Assembly: GCA_001600055.1 (NCBI GenBank)
Contig: BCIV01000014.1
Span: forward strand, 186,001 to 250,000
Direction of reading: 5' to 3'
Origin: Filobasidium wieringae
Lineage: Eukaryota > Basidiomycota > Tremellomycetes > Filobasidiales > Filobasidiaceae
DNA length: 64,000 nt
The translations under genes were made by a program, and so were the position numbers. How positions within the stretch are numbered: position 1 is the first letter of the stretch; the number at the start of each line of letters is the position of its first letter. The notes under the pieces were generated by a model that worked only from the letters and a program-made list of their open reading frames with translations, was not told the origin of the DNA and did not search any database. Shown here piece after piece: positions 34,752 through 47,257 of the stretch.

Positions 34752-37238
34752 TTAGATATGTCGCCGCAAGCGATACAAAGCAGTCTGCCTTACCGTCATC
34801 CCTATGATTCGAGAGTCATCAATCATCACTCCATCGTAGCGTTTCGGTTCGCCAGTTTCTATCCACATATAAGGCATCTAGAATGTCCTCAAGTGATAAG
34901 CTGGATTGCACCGGGCCTGGCTGCCTATCGACTCACTTCGGCACCCGTCACGATGGTTTCGTTCAACCATTCCTCATCGGCAGTGGTATCCTCCTTTGTC
35001 ACCAAGTAGATGGCTCGATTGTCGATTCCTTGCAACAGATGTGGATTGGCACTTTCCCCTTCGGATTTGCGCCGCTCCAGAGGACGATTCCTCTGTCTAG
35101 CTCCACCCTCCACGGGATCATCCCAATCTGTCCAAGATTTCAGTCCTTTCCTCCATTCCTGCTGACGCTCGGTAATCAATTTGCGAACGTCAATCGGATT
35201 GAAATTAAGCAGTCTTATGAACGTTTCGGTTGTCGCTTGCATCGCTCGTAAAAGCGTGATCTCTTTCCGTGGAGTGACGAAGTTGTAGCCGTACCTACAC
35301 TCCCAGGAAGAAGTTGTTCGACTTAGTGCGCCTGTCGCGGGTATCTCAGGGATCCGTACTTACACGTAACAGACCCAGTTCTGCCTATCTATATCCGATA
35401 CAAATCGACAATGTGGTGCAAGTTTCTCTAGGGAAATATCATGGACCTTGGTGTCCCACTCGCCAGTCAATTCATATTGCCGAACATGAGGCATGAAATC
35501 CAGCAAGGTCTCCTTTTTCACGAACAGATGGAAGATGGGCGAGGGGCCTTCTGGATGCATCAATCCATCATCACACTCGAACTGAATAACGATGATCCCA
35601 GTTCTTGCATCTGGGTACGTCTTCAATGGGGTTTCCGTTGGCATGTGTTTCCGTGGAGGAGGATCCGATCGGATATCTAGAATGAATGAGCGCAATCAGT
35701 GTCGATCGTTGAATCAATCTAGCCAAGTGAACTAACTGATCATAATTAACCTTTTCCAACAAGGCAACTCGAAAGTCCCCACTTTTCTCGGCTCAAACTT
35801 TGGTAGCCGTCTCCTTTCCAGTTCCTCCCCTTCCTCAATCTGGGGGCCACTGTTGGAGGCGGGTACTAGACCATAAACGACTAAGCTACACGGGAACGTG
35901 CCAGTGACTGGCCCCGTCCTAGTTATTTCAAACTCTGCAAGAGCGAAACAATCCGGGGTAAGGAGGACGAAATCTTCCACGATATTTATAGGTCGGATAC
36001 GATAGTCACTACCGATCCCTGTAGACTGGTAGTTCTGAAAAAAGATTTGGAAATAAGTAACAGTTTCCCAATCTGGTTTGGCTTGAACCCGCCTGTGTGA
36101 ACCATGAAGAGGTGGACGTACGAAGATCATCTCCCCCGTTTGCCAATTCCAAGCGCTAACCTCGCCGATCGGGATCTCTCCCATCCAAGCATCTGAGGTG
36201 AAGATAAACACTTTATCATCACAGATCTATACATCGACGGAAATAAAGATGGAAATTTCAACAATTCAAATCTCGTTTCTAAAGATTAAGAGACTGACCT
36301 GGAAGACTAGGTGGTTCATGACCTCTGTTCGTCCAAATTTGACCCCCGATAGGAAACCTTTTTTCCCGCTCGCATCAGTATAAGCTCTGGGATGGGGCGT
36401 GAATTCCGAAAGGGTTAGAAGATGGAGGTCTAGTTGAAACCGTGATGACTGGAGTCTAGAGACGGAGTTGACGCTGAGAAACCAAAAGGGGGTGTAGATT
36501 AGTTTCGTGACTGGGTTCTATGCAATTGGTCTACCGACTCACGCTACTTGAGCAGCGACAAACAAATCTTGACCAGGATCCATGGTGAAATCCTTGATCT
36601 GGAAATCAGCGGTCCATTTCCGTCTTTGATAATTATCCTTATCATCCTCCCCCTCATTGACATATACGATCTCCTCCTCTTCTTCTTCTACAGCCGGTTC
36701 CCTTTCCAGTCGCTTGGCTTCCGCAAGGGAATACGTAGGAGGGTGTGAATCGATCGTTTCCCATTCCGAAGCTGTTTTAAAATCGTAAAGCGTCACGCCG
36801 TGTGGTAGACCAGGTGCCAAAGACATCCTCCCACTCCCTCTCAAGAGCGTTCCCTCTAGATACTCGTACAATCTCCTCTCGTCGGGATCGGCAGTGACCT
36901 GGAAGGTACGGGAGGGAGCGATAGTTCGGAACCCTGATCTTCGTTCTCGGATAAGCGATAGAAGAGAAGCTGCAGTGGATTCTTGCCGTATTGACGGAGG
37001 GATACGGAGAGAGCTTGCGAGGAGTTCTTCTCGTAGTAGAATCGCGACGTTGGTAGTTAAGAGTTCTTCGAAGAACTTATTAATCTATGTATGAAGATCA
37101 ATCAGCTATAATCAAGGCATTGAACGGACGTGAATCATTATTCACCCTTTTACAGATAGCGAGCTCATGCAGGTTCAATTGCAAGAATATGGTTTCAAGG
37201 ATATGTTCCGGTAGATCTTGCAAGGAGACTTGTGGCAT
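34752..37238 (-). CDS. F-box domain protein
   Basis: The start is ATG at 37236-37238. The N-terminus reads VSLQDLPEHILETIFLQLNL, then HELAICKRVNKFFEELL across a splice junction near 37085-37160: a clear F-box, the Skp1-binding module of SCF ubiquitin ligases. The rest (exons around 36539-36890, 35732-36211, 35360-35690, 34937-35242 and 34752-34877) is a beta-rich, propeller-like region without identifiable repeats. It contains an acidic insert (EEEEEEIVYVNEGEDD). The last exon is chosen because GAA is followed by a GTGAGT donor at 34936 and a TAG acceptor before 34877; it adds about 42 residues ending in RRLRRHI. The substrate is unknown. Confidence 0.75.
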
Positions 37239-38088
37239 GATAGGTGGAGGTTGCATTCCCCTATAGGTTGAGAAGCAGCTACTGACCAGTCAGTTTATAT
37301 ACGTGTGTCGTTGTTTTGTATTCAAACTGAGAAGGACGGAGGAACGATTCAAGGAATAAAGTCGATAGATCAGATCATTGCTAAGATCTCGATGACCTGC
37401 GGATGCAAACCATTTCGACTTGAAACGTACAGATGATATGATATGCATTTCTCAGATGACCTAGGGGATACCGCTCTCGATCCGGATTGCATGGCCATAA
37501 AGGCAGTTAGGCATACCATAGTACAATGTGCCGAACAGACATACCACTTAAGGAGTAGCCTTCAGTTGCTGGTCAACAAGATTCTCGCGCTTCGAGAGTC
37601 GTTCCACACCGCTCGACCCGAGCAGATCTCTCCCTGATGCTCAATTTAAAAGCAGCGGACTGCCAAGGTCTGGCTGAGTACCTGCTTAGACCTCTCGGTC
37701 ATATGGAGTACGATCGTAACGTTTTCAAACGTGAATCTTAGTATCCAGTTCCTCTTGCTCGTCGTTGATCTTGCATGATCCTCTTCACTTGTCTGAGCAT
37801 TCGAGCCAGATCCCGACCGCTTTCAGCTGGTTCCTTTAGGATCCTATCATTGATTACGTCGATCACACCTCACTCGTTCTGGAAGACTGGTACGAAAGCT
37901 CATGCGGTAGCAGGTCAACCAACTAGCCTCCGAAGGCATCACGTGGATTTCCATTATCAAGATGGGCTTCTACAGTTCCGTTAGCAGATACAAAGCATGA
38001 TACAGAAAGGCAATCAGTCGCAAGAGAAAGGAGGGAGTGACACGTCTTATCGATCGGGGTTGGGGGTTTCTTGGATAGCTGAGAGCGC
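37239..38088. promoter_or_regulatory. Intergenic: F-box gene promoter and ARL8 3' flank
   Basis: 850 bp between two minus-strand genes. It holds the promoter of the F-box gene on the low-coordinate side. The open frames seen here (for example 37443-37637) show no motif and no splice-linked continuation. No RNA gene or repeat was recognised. Confidence 0.35.
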
Positions 38089-38984
38089 TTAATGAGCTCG
38101 TTGAGACAACCAGGCCAAGACCAGACCCAAATTGTGCTTCGACTTGTTGGAGGTTGAATAACACTGAACATATACTACTAATCAGTAGGTGGAGCGCGAC
38201 CTTTAAAGATTGCGACATCGACTCACGCTGACAGCTCGATCCCGGATTCTCTCCAATCCCATCGCAGCGATCATCTCGTCTACCCCGATAGCTTCTGGTA
38301 GATCGTTCTTGTTACCAATCACCAGCAGAGGTACACCTGCGAGTGATGGAACAGCAAGAAGTGAATGTAACTCTGTAGCTGACGTTGGCATCGTTGCTTT
38401 CTGTTGTCGCACAAGCGTTTTGTGATCAGAAAGAGGTTGTTGAGACTAAAGATCATCAAAGGGACTTACATCCGCTGCATCTACTACGTAAACGATAGCA
38501 TCGGCCCCTCTTGCATATCTATCCCACATGTTCCTGAATTTAGGTTGACCCTACAACGCGGCAGAGACGGTGAGCTTCTTGTTGAAACTTGAATGATATG
38601 GAGTAGCGAGACTCACGGCAACATCCCAGATCTTCATTACGACGTTTCCTTTCTTCACCTGTCGTAATCCAAAAGCGACCGTAGGAACGACATCCTCACT
38701 CCATTGCCCTGATGACAGGGCGTTCACCAAACTGTGATTGTGAAGATAGATGTACCATTGATTACCGAGTGTCGAGTAGACTGACCAGTTAAGAATCTAC
38801 GTACCTGGTCTTTCCACTTGCCTGTGAGATCGGAAGAGAGAAGCCTGAGCGTCGATGTTTTCGAAAACCGCGTAATGCTAATCAGGATCGTACTTACCTG
38901 TAGACCAACGATAGTGACTTCCAGATGCTTCGTCCAGAACAGTCCCTTGATCCATTCAAAGAAACCCGAAAAAAGGTAAGACAT
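38089..38984 (-). CDS. ARL8: Arl8-type small GTPase
   Basis: Arf-like GTPase which in animals recruits kinesin and HOPS to lysosomes. Exons: 38898-38984, 38805-38821, 38617-38731, 38470-38550, 38227-38400 and 38089-38163; 549 nt, 182 aa (human ARL8B has 186). The N-terminus [20 protein letters not shown] matches the Arl8 amphipathic helix and lacks the Gly2 myristoylation site of Arfs. The P-loop GLQASGKTS is assembled from three exons, the middle one 17 nt. Then come [15 protein letters not shown] (switch I), [15 protein letters not shown] (switch II), GNKNDLP (base specificity) and CYSTSNKS. The C-terminus ends LAWLSQRAH. Many yeasts have lost Arl8, so its presence fits a basidiomycete. Confidence 0.93.
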
Positions 38985-39929
38985 TTCTACAGTACGATAA
39001 GATGGTCTCGTGTGTTGATGTGCCTATTGAACTGCTGAGCTGGAACTATGAGCTACTTTGACTTGCTGATAGACAAGGGAACCTAAAGACGGCCTCTCGA
39101 TGAGAGATCGTCACTTAGGCCAAGTCCGGGTGATAACGCATGCCGCACTAGTAGTATAACGCATGCTCCAGAAGCGCGTCGCTTTGGACGCAGATGGAAC
39201 GTTTCTGCCTCAGCGTAGTGTCAAGTTACCACAATTGATTGTGAACATACGATAAAGTCCACCAGTCTCTCTTTAGGAGCCAATTCGTGTGTGATAAACC
39301 TGAGTAATGTAGTATCTCATGAAAGCAGCATCGGGTTAGTCGATATAGGGGTCACGTTGCTATTCCTATCCGTCGGGGAGAGACGAGATCAATATTCTTT
39401 GTACACGGAGGCAGCTCATACGCACTTAAGTGAGACATACAACAGGGATCGGAGAGGTAGTTTCTTGTCTGCGCTGCTCACCAGCCATGTAAAGACGTGC
39501 TACATCCACTCGCGAACGAATCGCGCGTCCCGCCCACAAATTTTGGCCAAGCCTCTAGGTGTAGCATACCAAGCACTTTACATCCGACATACGTATCCGA
39601 ACCGCAGCTGGCCTCAAACACCTGACCGAGAACTATTGCCGCCTTGGCTGTATTCGTAGCCGCAAGAATACTGTACATGATCAAGTAGAAAATCCCCGAC
39701 AATGTGGAGCCGAAGAGACCTCCACGGAGGGGAAAGCCAAGCAGGGAATTGACGCGGGGGAGTGTCTTGGCCACATCAATTGTTCTTAGTAGTTCTTAGG
39801 GAATTCCTCAATCATGCTACAGTATAAATACCTGCCAATGATCATGTCTTGCCCTGCTCGGTAGTTTGTTTACAATCGCTTCAGTCTGTCAAATCATATA
39901 ATCAAGCACAACCATTCAGCTTCATCACC
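38985..39929. promoter_or_regulatory. Divergent intergenic region, ARL8 / sugar transporter
   Basis: 945 bp. A TATA-like TATAAATA at 39823-39830 lies about 100 bp upstream of the sugar transporter ATG. A minus-strand open frame at 39478-39774 starts with GTG and contains a hydrophobic run (FYLIMYSILAATNTAKAAIV) but has no clear gene context. The rest has no recognised feature. Confidence 0.4.
39823..39830 (+). promoter_or_regulatory. TATA-like element of the sugar transporter
   Basis: TATAAATA about 100 bp upstream of the start codon at 39930, a plausible core promoter for a regulated transporter gene. Confidence 0.5.
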
Positions 39930-42311
39930 ATGGGTCTGGGTACAACGTAAGTTGACTATGGTTCTTTTGAGTCGGTCGAACCTGACCTTCTCGACGATCC
40001 TAAAGGTCTTTCAAGGTTCGAGGAGCTACAGTAGGGATCGAAGCGGTCATACTAGGGGTTCTAACCAACATCGGAGGGTTTCTTTTCGGTTAATTCGCGC
40101 GAGCTATACTCTACTATCGCTTGCAGCCAAGCTGATTTTTTGGCAAGGACAGGGTATGATACTGGACAGATCTCACAGATTCTTCTTTTCGAGGATTTCA
40201 TCAACCGATTTGGACAAGTGAACGATCAAGGCCAAAGGGAATTTCAATCTATCGTTTCCAGTCTGTTGGTCTCCCTCATGAGCATCGGTATGTTGGCCGC
40301 ATTCGTTGTCAAGGATATAAACCGATTGACTAGCTTCTGTGATCTAGGAACTCTCGTCGGGGCTTTATTGGGGTCATACACGATGGAATGGTGGGGTCGA
40401 AAGAAGAGCCTGTCCTTCGCTGTAGTTTGGTTTATTATCGGCAACATCATACAAATAACCGCGATGAACTCTTGGGTAAGCTTTAGTCCTCTTGACAAGG
40501 TCATTCCTACCTCTCATACTGATTTTTTGTCTATTTCTGAAAGGTACATTTGACAATTGGGCGCATGGTGGCAGGATTAGGGGTAGGCTCGCTGTCTATC
40601 GGCGTGCCGCTTTTCATGTCAGAAACGGCACCCAAAGAGATTAGGGGAACTTTAGTGGCCAGTTACCAATGGATGTGAGTCCACCGATCAGGACTATGAT
40701 GAGATTTGAGAACGTTGAGGCGGTCACCTTCCATAGGATAACTATCGGGATCTTGGTTGCCAATTTGATCAATTACGGTACTAGGGAGATTCAGGAGAGC
40801 TCGGCCTCATGGCGTAAGCCGTGGCCCCGAATATACTTTCTGCTCCATCCTAATTTTTTCAGCATCACCATAGGTATTGTGATTGGCATTGGTATCGCCT
40901 TTTCGCTCCCACTCGGCATCGGTATCCTTTTTGCCCCTGAAAGGTAATTGACCTCAACCTATTTTCGATTATAGATTCGAAGCTAAAGCTGATGCTTCAT
41001 TAGCCCGAGATGGCTCGCCGGTAGAGGTGAATGGGATAAAGCACATTTAGCGGTCGCCCGCCTGAGGGGGTCCAAGGACGATCTCCAAAACCTCTACGTT
41101 CTACAAGACCTTCAGGAGATGCGTGATTCTATTGAGGCGGAGAAGACGGCCGGCAAGGGAACCTGGTTGGAATGTGTGACCGGACAGCCTTCTGGTATTC
41201 CGCGACTCGTTTATCGAACCTGCTTAGGATGCGCCATTCAGTTCTTGCAGCAATGGACAGGTGTGAACTACTTCTTCTACTAGTAAGTCCAGATGGAGAA
41301 AGGATTCGGACACGCCTCTGAAAGCAGGACTGTTTTTAGCGGGGCGACCATTTTCCAGGCTGCTGGTACCGACGACCCTATTCTGGTGCAACTCATCCTG
41401 GGAGCTGTAAGTTCTCCTGTGACAGATGAGAAAAGGGAATAGTTATCGAAGTCGGCTCTTCAGGTGAATGTTGTCTGTACAGTACCGGGGTTGTGGTTCC
41501 TGGAACGAGTAGGAAGAAGGACACCTCTCTTCTACGGGGCTATCTGGCAGGCAAGTTCATGGAAAGTGGTAGCCGGCTCGCATTTCACTGAAGTTCATTC
41601 TGCTTAGGCTGTTTGGTTGTTGATCTTCGCTTCTGTCGGGACAGCACTACCACCGACTGAGAACTCGGCCTCTGGAATAGTGATGATCGTTGCTGCGTGC
41701 ATGTTTGTGAGTCCTCATACCTCTTGAAACTCTCAGTCAGTTCTGATCAATCCATGGGATGAATCAGATTGCATCCTTTGCGTCTACGTGGGGTCCAGCT
41801 GCATGGGTTGTTATTGGAGAGATATTCCCGCTACGTACCAGAGCAAAACAAGCTTCCCTTGCTACAGCGTTCAATTGGCTTGGAAACTGTACGTCTAGGT
41901 TATGTTCCTGGACAGTTGATGTTGACAACTGAGGACAACCATTCGCGTGTTATAGTCATGATTGCTTTCTTGACCCCCTTTGCTGATAGCGGAATAGGCT
42001 TTGCTTTCGGATATGTCTTGTGAGTCCGCCTTATCGAATGCAAACCCACTCGCAGACTGAATCGGTGGCAAATCAGTTTCGGAACCAATGTAGCTGCTGC
42101 TCTTTTAATCTGGTTCTTCTGTTACGAATCCAAGAATCTCACCTTGGAGGCGGTAGACCAGATGTACTCGACCAAGGAGTTGAGACCATGGCATTCAGCC
42201 AAGTGGGTACCGGCTGGTTACACCGATCGAAAGACTCGAGACGAGCAGTATTGGATCGAGCACGCTGGTGGCAAAGCTGTCAAGCCCAATAGTACTGTCG
42301 CAAGCGAGTGA
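39930..42311 (+). CDS. MFS sugar transporter
   Basis: Twelve-TM sugar:H+ symporter or facilitator of the plasma membrane. Exons: 39930-39946, 40006-40088, 40153-40287, 40348-40475, 40544-40674, 40737-40813, 40874-40943, 41004-41282, 41340-41406, 41464-41550, 41608-41706, 41768-41888, 41956-42019 and 42077-42311; 1593 nt, 530 aa. Sugar-porter signatures: [44 protein letters not shown] followed by [49 protein letters not shown] and [14 protein letters not shown]. The last helix is followed by [15 protein letters not shown]. The intron at 41551-41607 has a GC donor: skipping it is required because the intron carries an in-frame TAG. The substrate cannot be fixed from sequence alone. Confidence 0.95.
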
Positions 42312-42518
42312 GAGGTAATATCTGATACACGTGATGATCGTCGGTTTGAAGACTCAAATGATCATACTGTATCGAACAGCAAGCAGAAGCGCACACTTGT
42401 AACACGATGGATGTTTGAATTTCGTCCCGTTGCTTGCCATCTATGGATAGTGATACATCTCCCGTATTGATTCTATAGCTTGAGGCTTCGTTGAATTTGC
42501 AGATCCGCTTCTGTCAAG

Positions 42519-44228
42519 CTAATCAACTGATCTAGGCTCGACTGGCGGTATCGAAGCCTCTGCTGAGGTATCAGTAGGGGGGAGCATAGCCTGATGCATG
42601 GATCGCTTCGAGCTGATCCACTGCTTGAAACGTGGCCACGCCAAAACACCGCAAACTCCTACTAGAACAAAGGCCCCCGCGATCGCCCCTCCCACGATAT
42701 CATAGTGATCACTTAAGGCTGTTACTCCATCCCAAAATCTACCTTCAGGCTCCGGTTTTATAACGTTCTGCAATAACGACAGAAGCTGTATCGTCCCGAT
42801 GATCAAAGCCACTAAAACGGTCAAAGCCGTAAGGAGAGTCGAGTAATACAGGAAGATAAGTGGATTGTGCAGGGTAGCATTGCCTTGCCTCTTCGGTTGT
42901 ATAGGCACAGAGGCAACGTTCAAGGTATTAAGCTGATCCTGTCTCTCTACGTCCTGATTTGGATCAACGAGATCCTTCCCTTTCACAAGTTCCTCCTCTT
43001 CTTCGTGTATGATGTGCTCAGGATCAGCGGCAGTCTGAGGTTCGGTCTTGGTAAAAGGTACTTCTTCCGCTTCAGCAGCATCATCGCACCAAGTGTAAAC
43101 CACCAGCATTCCAGCGCCATCTAGAGTATCGATTAAGCACATCCCCACCGTGAATAGTATCGGAAAACAGAGAATCAGCCAGATCGAAGTTCCCTGAGAA
43201 GCTTGTAGCGAAGCCAGACCCAGCAAGGCAATCTCAGAGGAGGTGTCGAAGCCTAAGCCGAAAACCACTCCTAGGGGATACATCTTCCAAGGCCTGTGCG
43301 GTACAATTTGGATGTCAAGCGCACGTTCTAGCCAACAATCTCTTTCGCCTGACTGACCGGTCAATGAGCCGAAATAGCTTCTTCAAGATCCACCACATTG
43401 GACCTCCCCCACGCTTTTCCCAGAGCTCTTCTCCCTTTTCTCCTCCTTCTCCTTTGGTCCATCCTATGAGCCCTTGAATTAGCTTGTAGAGGATCCAGGT
43501 GTTCATGATGCCGAGAACGATCAGGAAGGAGGCTGACACTGCGGTGCCGATGATGTTGCCGACCGATGAGAATTGGTCAAAGTGAGATGTGAGGTGAGCA
43601 GCTGTAGCTGCAGTCACCAGGGATGTAATGATGACAATGCTACACGTAGGCTGGATCAGGATCTCGCGAAGAAGGGAGCGTATCAAGTCGACAGTTGCTT
43701 ACGTAGAATGACCCAGACTGAAGAAAGTTCCAACAGTAACAGGTCTCTGCCCAGAGGCAATCAGCCTTCTCGTCATAAGGTCAATAGCCTATCGATACCA
43801 AAAAAGTCGTCTTAGCATGTTAAACACTATCCGATCCAAGCAAATACTAACCGAGATATGATCAGCATCCAAGGCATGTCGCAGACCGAGTGACCAAGCT
43901 AGCACTGCCGTGGCATACATGTCGCTACGAGTATACCGGGTCAGTATTGGACGATGTTAAAGGCTGATTGTGCATGTCTTACGTATGTTTGCTCTGTAAA
44001 TAAGATTCGTCAGTGCATCATACCAATAGGTCGATGAATGTCTGTCTCCTCTCCACTCACGAGTACACCCAAGCAGATCGCCCAAACAACCACATTTAGT
44101 ACTACCAGGAAGGAGATGATAGCAAATGCTTCGAATGGGATCTTCCTCAGATAACGAGAGGGCAACTCCTTATGAACTCTACGCAATCGATCATCCACCC
44201 TCTTGAATAGGTGCTTGGATCCGACCAT
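42519..44228 (-). CDS. NiCoT nickel/cobalt transporter (NIC1-like)
   Basis: High-affinity Ni2+ (Co2+) permease; in related yeasts it feeds nickel to urease (family knowledge). Exons: 44061-44228, 43983-43993, 43852-43924, 43703-43788, 43358-43639 and 42519-43293; 1395 nt, 464 aa. Hallmark motifs: SLGLRHALDADHISAIDLMT (Ni-binding HX4DH), GTFFSLGHST, GLGFDTSSEIALL and LFTVGMCLIDTLDG. A large charged loop (Glu/Asp/Gln-rich) separates the last two membrane segments, as in fungal NiCoTs. The second exon is 11 nt, between GTGAGT and GTAAGA donors. Starting at ATG 44226-44228 gives a good context (A at -3, G at +4). Confidence 0.94.
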
Positions 44229-44533
44229 GATTGTCGAAAGACCTGACCGTCGGACAACTGTTGTTTTTAAGGCCAATATCTCGACACCATATAGTCAGGG
44301 ATAGATTGGGATCAGATCCTGGCCAGGATTCGATAATTGTGCGCTGCAGCTAGTCAGCTCGAAAATCTAAGGGTAAACGTCAGGTAGATGTTGATAGGTT
44401 GAACGCCGACCGATAAGGGCGGACATCCGGTTACGCGCGGTCTTGGCACGAGCTAATCAAGATGGGGTGGGGTATATGGGGATCATGATAAAAGGAGTGT
44501 GCTAATTGGATACATTATTGGCGTGGTGTAGAG
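44229..44533. promoter_or_regulatory. NiCoT promoter / desaturase 3' flank
   Basis: 305 bp holding the promoter of the nickel transporter and the 3' flank of the desaturase gene. No recognised motif. Confidence 0.35.
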
Positions 44534-46681
44534 CTAATGTAATTCACCTCGGGCATCCGCCGCAGCCACTTTGCTCAGCAAGGTGACCTGGTTTGCGACA
44601 TCCCGCAGAACACGCAATACCCGTCGATTCCCTTCCGTGAAGCTGTATTCGGCGTACTCCATGTCTTGTTCCTTGCAGTAATCCTTGACCAGCTTGCTAG
44701 CTCGGCGGAGGTTGTGTCGGGGGATTCGCGGAAACAGGTGGTGGGTGACCTGTAGATGTAAACCGCCATGGAAGAATTCTATCCATTCGTCACAAACTAC
44801 GTCCATAGTGGTTCGCAATTGCCGAGAAACGAAGGACTCGCTTGGTCCCAGATCCTCGGTCGAGCGAGCGAAGTGCGAAAGTACAATCTAAGAGGATTGA
44901 GGTCTTAGCTCACGTTGCCGAATGGCCTGCATCTGACTCACCTGGACGTGGACCGGACTGGTGACGATATGGCTGACAAGCAGATACGCGACCCGCATTT
45001 TCCAGCCGTCTAGACCTCTGAGTAGTGACCCGAACCAAGTCCAGAAGAATACTAGTCCCACTGCTTCAAAAGCAAACCATCTATTACGGGGCATCTTCGT
45101 CGCCAAGTATCCATAAGACAACGCATAGAGATTGAATCGAGCTAGAGACAGAACGACGTAGTAGACTTTGTGTCTGAGAGGAGCACAAATTTTAGCATAG
45201 TCCAGCATAAATGCGACCCCGGACTTACTGAACCTGAACCATCATCTTGCTAAACGCGTCAAACGCCATGACTCTTTTATAGTACGTAGACCACATGTTA
45301 CCGAAAAACTTTGGCGAAATGGCAAAGAATGGTATATGCTGAATGTCGGGATCATGTTCCGGGTGGTTGGTGACGACTGTAGGCAAGCCGAAAATAAGTT
45401 CTGGGCAAGAGTTTGATAGAGAGGAGGCTTGCTCACGATGATGGATATTGTGGTTCTGTCAAGAAAGCATGCGCGTCAGTCATGAGTTTCTGCTGGGAGC
45501 GAGCATCAAACAACTCACATCCTTCCACCAGCTCACACTCAGACCGCCAACCCATGAAGCGAACTGATCAATCAAGTCATTTTAGTACGCAAAGGTATGT
45601 CCATCTAGCATCCTGTACTCACAAAACTTCCAATAGCCCGGTCCTTTACAGCATCTCCGGTAATTCCTGTATGACCTGCATCATGCACTACGACTGTTGC
45701 GAACCCGTCGACGTCGGTTATCTTGTACAGCTCCACAAGTCGAGCATGCTTACAGGTCATTTGATGCCAGAAAGCCCCTAGACATACAGCTGATAAGATC
45801 TGGCCCCATACGGATGGCGTTCTGGTACGGAGTTGTAGAGAATCAGTCCTGACCATAAATGGACTAGACAAAGGGCCAACTAACTTGAAATACAGCAATG
45901 CAGCCATACTAGCCAACGCAGTAGATCTGATGATATCTCTCAAGTAGCCCTTATGCCAGCTATCCGCTTTGAAGAGCCCAGCCTTCTCGATCCTTTCCTT
46001 GAGCTGTCGGTAAGCATCACTCCTAATCTTTTCTTTACCAAGATCGATTGTGGGAGCAGAAGCATTGTTATCTTTCGGTAAAGTTTCTAGCATACGAGCT
46101 GTAAGGGTAGGGTGTTCTGCGGATAGAGCTTGGGCGTCTGAAACTTCGAGTGCTAGGAGGATTTGGCCCTCTCGACGCCAGCCGGTAGGCGACGCTTGAT
46201 CACGGATCAAGCCTAGAGCGATAGGTGGTGTTATCGGTTGGAAAGGCTGTAAGGAGTCTCATTTAGTATTGTCTCGGAATTCCACGCATAACTGATAGGC
46301 GGAACTCACTTGATCATCCAAAACTTTGCCCACAACGAATCGTTGAAATTTCTTGATGTCCTCTGCACTATGATAAGCGTCCATCTCATCTGAGGCATCG
46401 CGCCCTACGAAATGCAGCACAGCGAGTTTCCCACCTGGATGCTTGTCCGCCCATCTCGTCAGATCAAGCACCTGGGAACGATAGATGACCAGATTCTCTC
46501 CTTGAGCTATACGACCGGTCAATTCTGAGCGAGAGATCAGTCCGAATCGATCACAATTGGCCGTCATGGTTGTTTTTCGGTGAGAGATGTTTTCTGAAGG
46601 GATCGTTGTTGTGGAGCTCTTGTCGGCCTGCGACAACGTCTGTCCACTGATGTGAAGCTGATCCGGCTGTAGAACGTACAT
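44534..46681 (-). CDS. Cytochrome b5-fused sphingolipid delta-8 desaturase
   Basis: Introduces the delta-8 double bond in the long-chain base of fungal glucosylceramides, at the ER. The start is ATG at 46679-46681. An N-terminal cytochrome b5 domain carries DKHPGGKLAVLHFVGRDASD and, downstream, DAYHS (the two heme His). Membrane desaturase His boxes follow in order: VVVHDAGHTG, DNHNIHH and HLQVTHHLFPRIPRHN. QVTHH with Gln at the first position is the 'QxxHH' form found in b5-fused front-end and delta-8 enzymes. Exon blocks are seen at about 46309-46681, 45650-46250, 45420-45560 (short), 45190-45420, 44890-45180 and 44534-44885. Hydrophobic segments lie between the boxes. Fungal context favours the sphingolipid over an acyl-CoA substrate. 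Confidence 0.9.
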
Positions 46682-47127
46682 GGTTGTACAATAGAACTAA
46701 ACTGATCCGTTCTGCCTACAATTGAATCGGATTGGAGACGTGTTGACTCAGTCCTGCAGAACAGCCAGCATCAAGAAAGTCTGAGTGTAGTGCCAGTAAC
46801 GTATTCACAGCGAACTCTGCCCGCGTTTAGCTTCCGACCGGAAGAAATCGTCGCGCTACCGAGAAGTTGCGCAGATCCACTCTATGTGCCGGTCTTTTGG
46901 TCACTCTAGTCAGTGTTATTGGATGTAGAAAAATGAACGCTGGGATCTTGGACGTTATGCGCCGGCAGGCCATGAGCTGCCTCTAAAGAGTCGATCCTCA
47001 ATCCGTCTTGTTATACTGATCGGAATCGTTCGCCTCGCGCTCGCTCTCACCTTGCTACCACATATCGTCTCTGTCCAAACCCATCAATCCAGCTTTCGAC
47101 TCCCTCACTGAACTCACTAAGCTACTT

Positions 47128-47213
47128 CCACCAAACCACTACCAACCACTACACCACTAACTAACCACTAACCAGTGCCACCAACACTACCAACTACCAT
47201 TACCAACTATACC
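47128..47213. repeat. Imperfect CCACTA/CCAACTA tract
   Basis: About 85 bp of degenerate short units such as CCACTA, CCAACCACTA and CCAACTA, almost free of G on the plus strand. It resembles an unstructured leader or a decayed microsatellite. Confidence 0.65.
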
Positions 47214-47257
47214 GCAATATGTTCACTCTTGTCATCACTCTTGTTGCAATATGTTCA
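47214..47257. repeat. 12-bp direct repeat
   Basis: GCAATATGTTCA occurs at 47214-47225 and again at 47246-47257, 32 bp apart, spanning the mini-ORF start. Confidence 0.7.
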
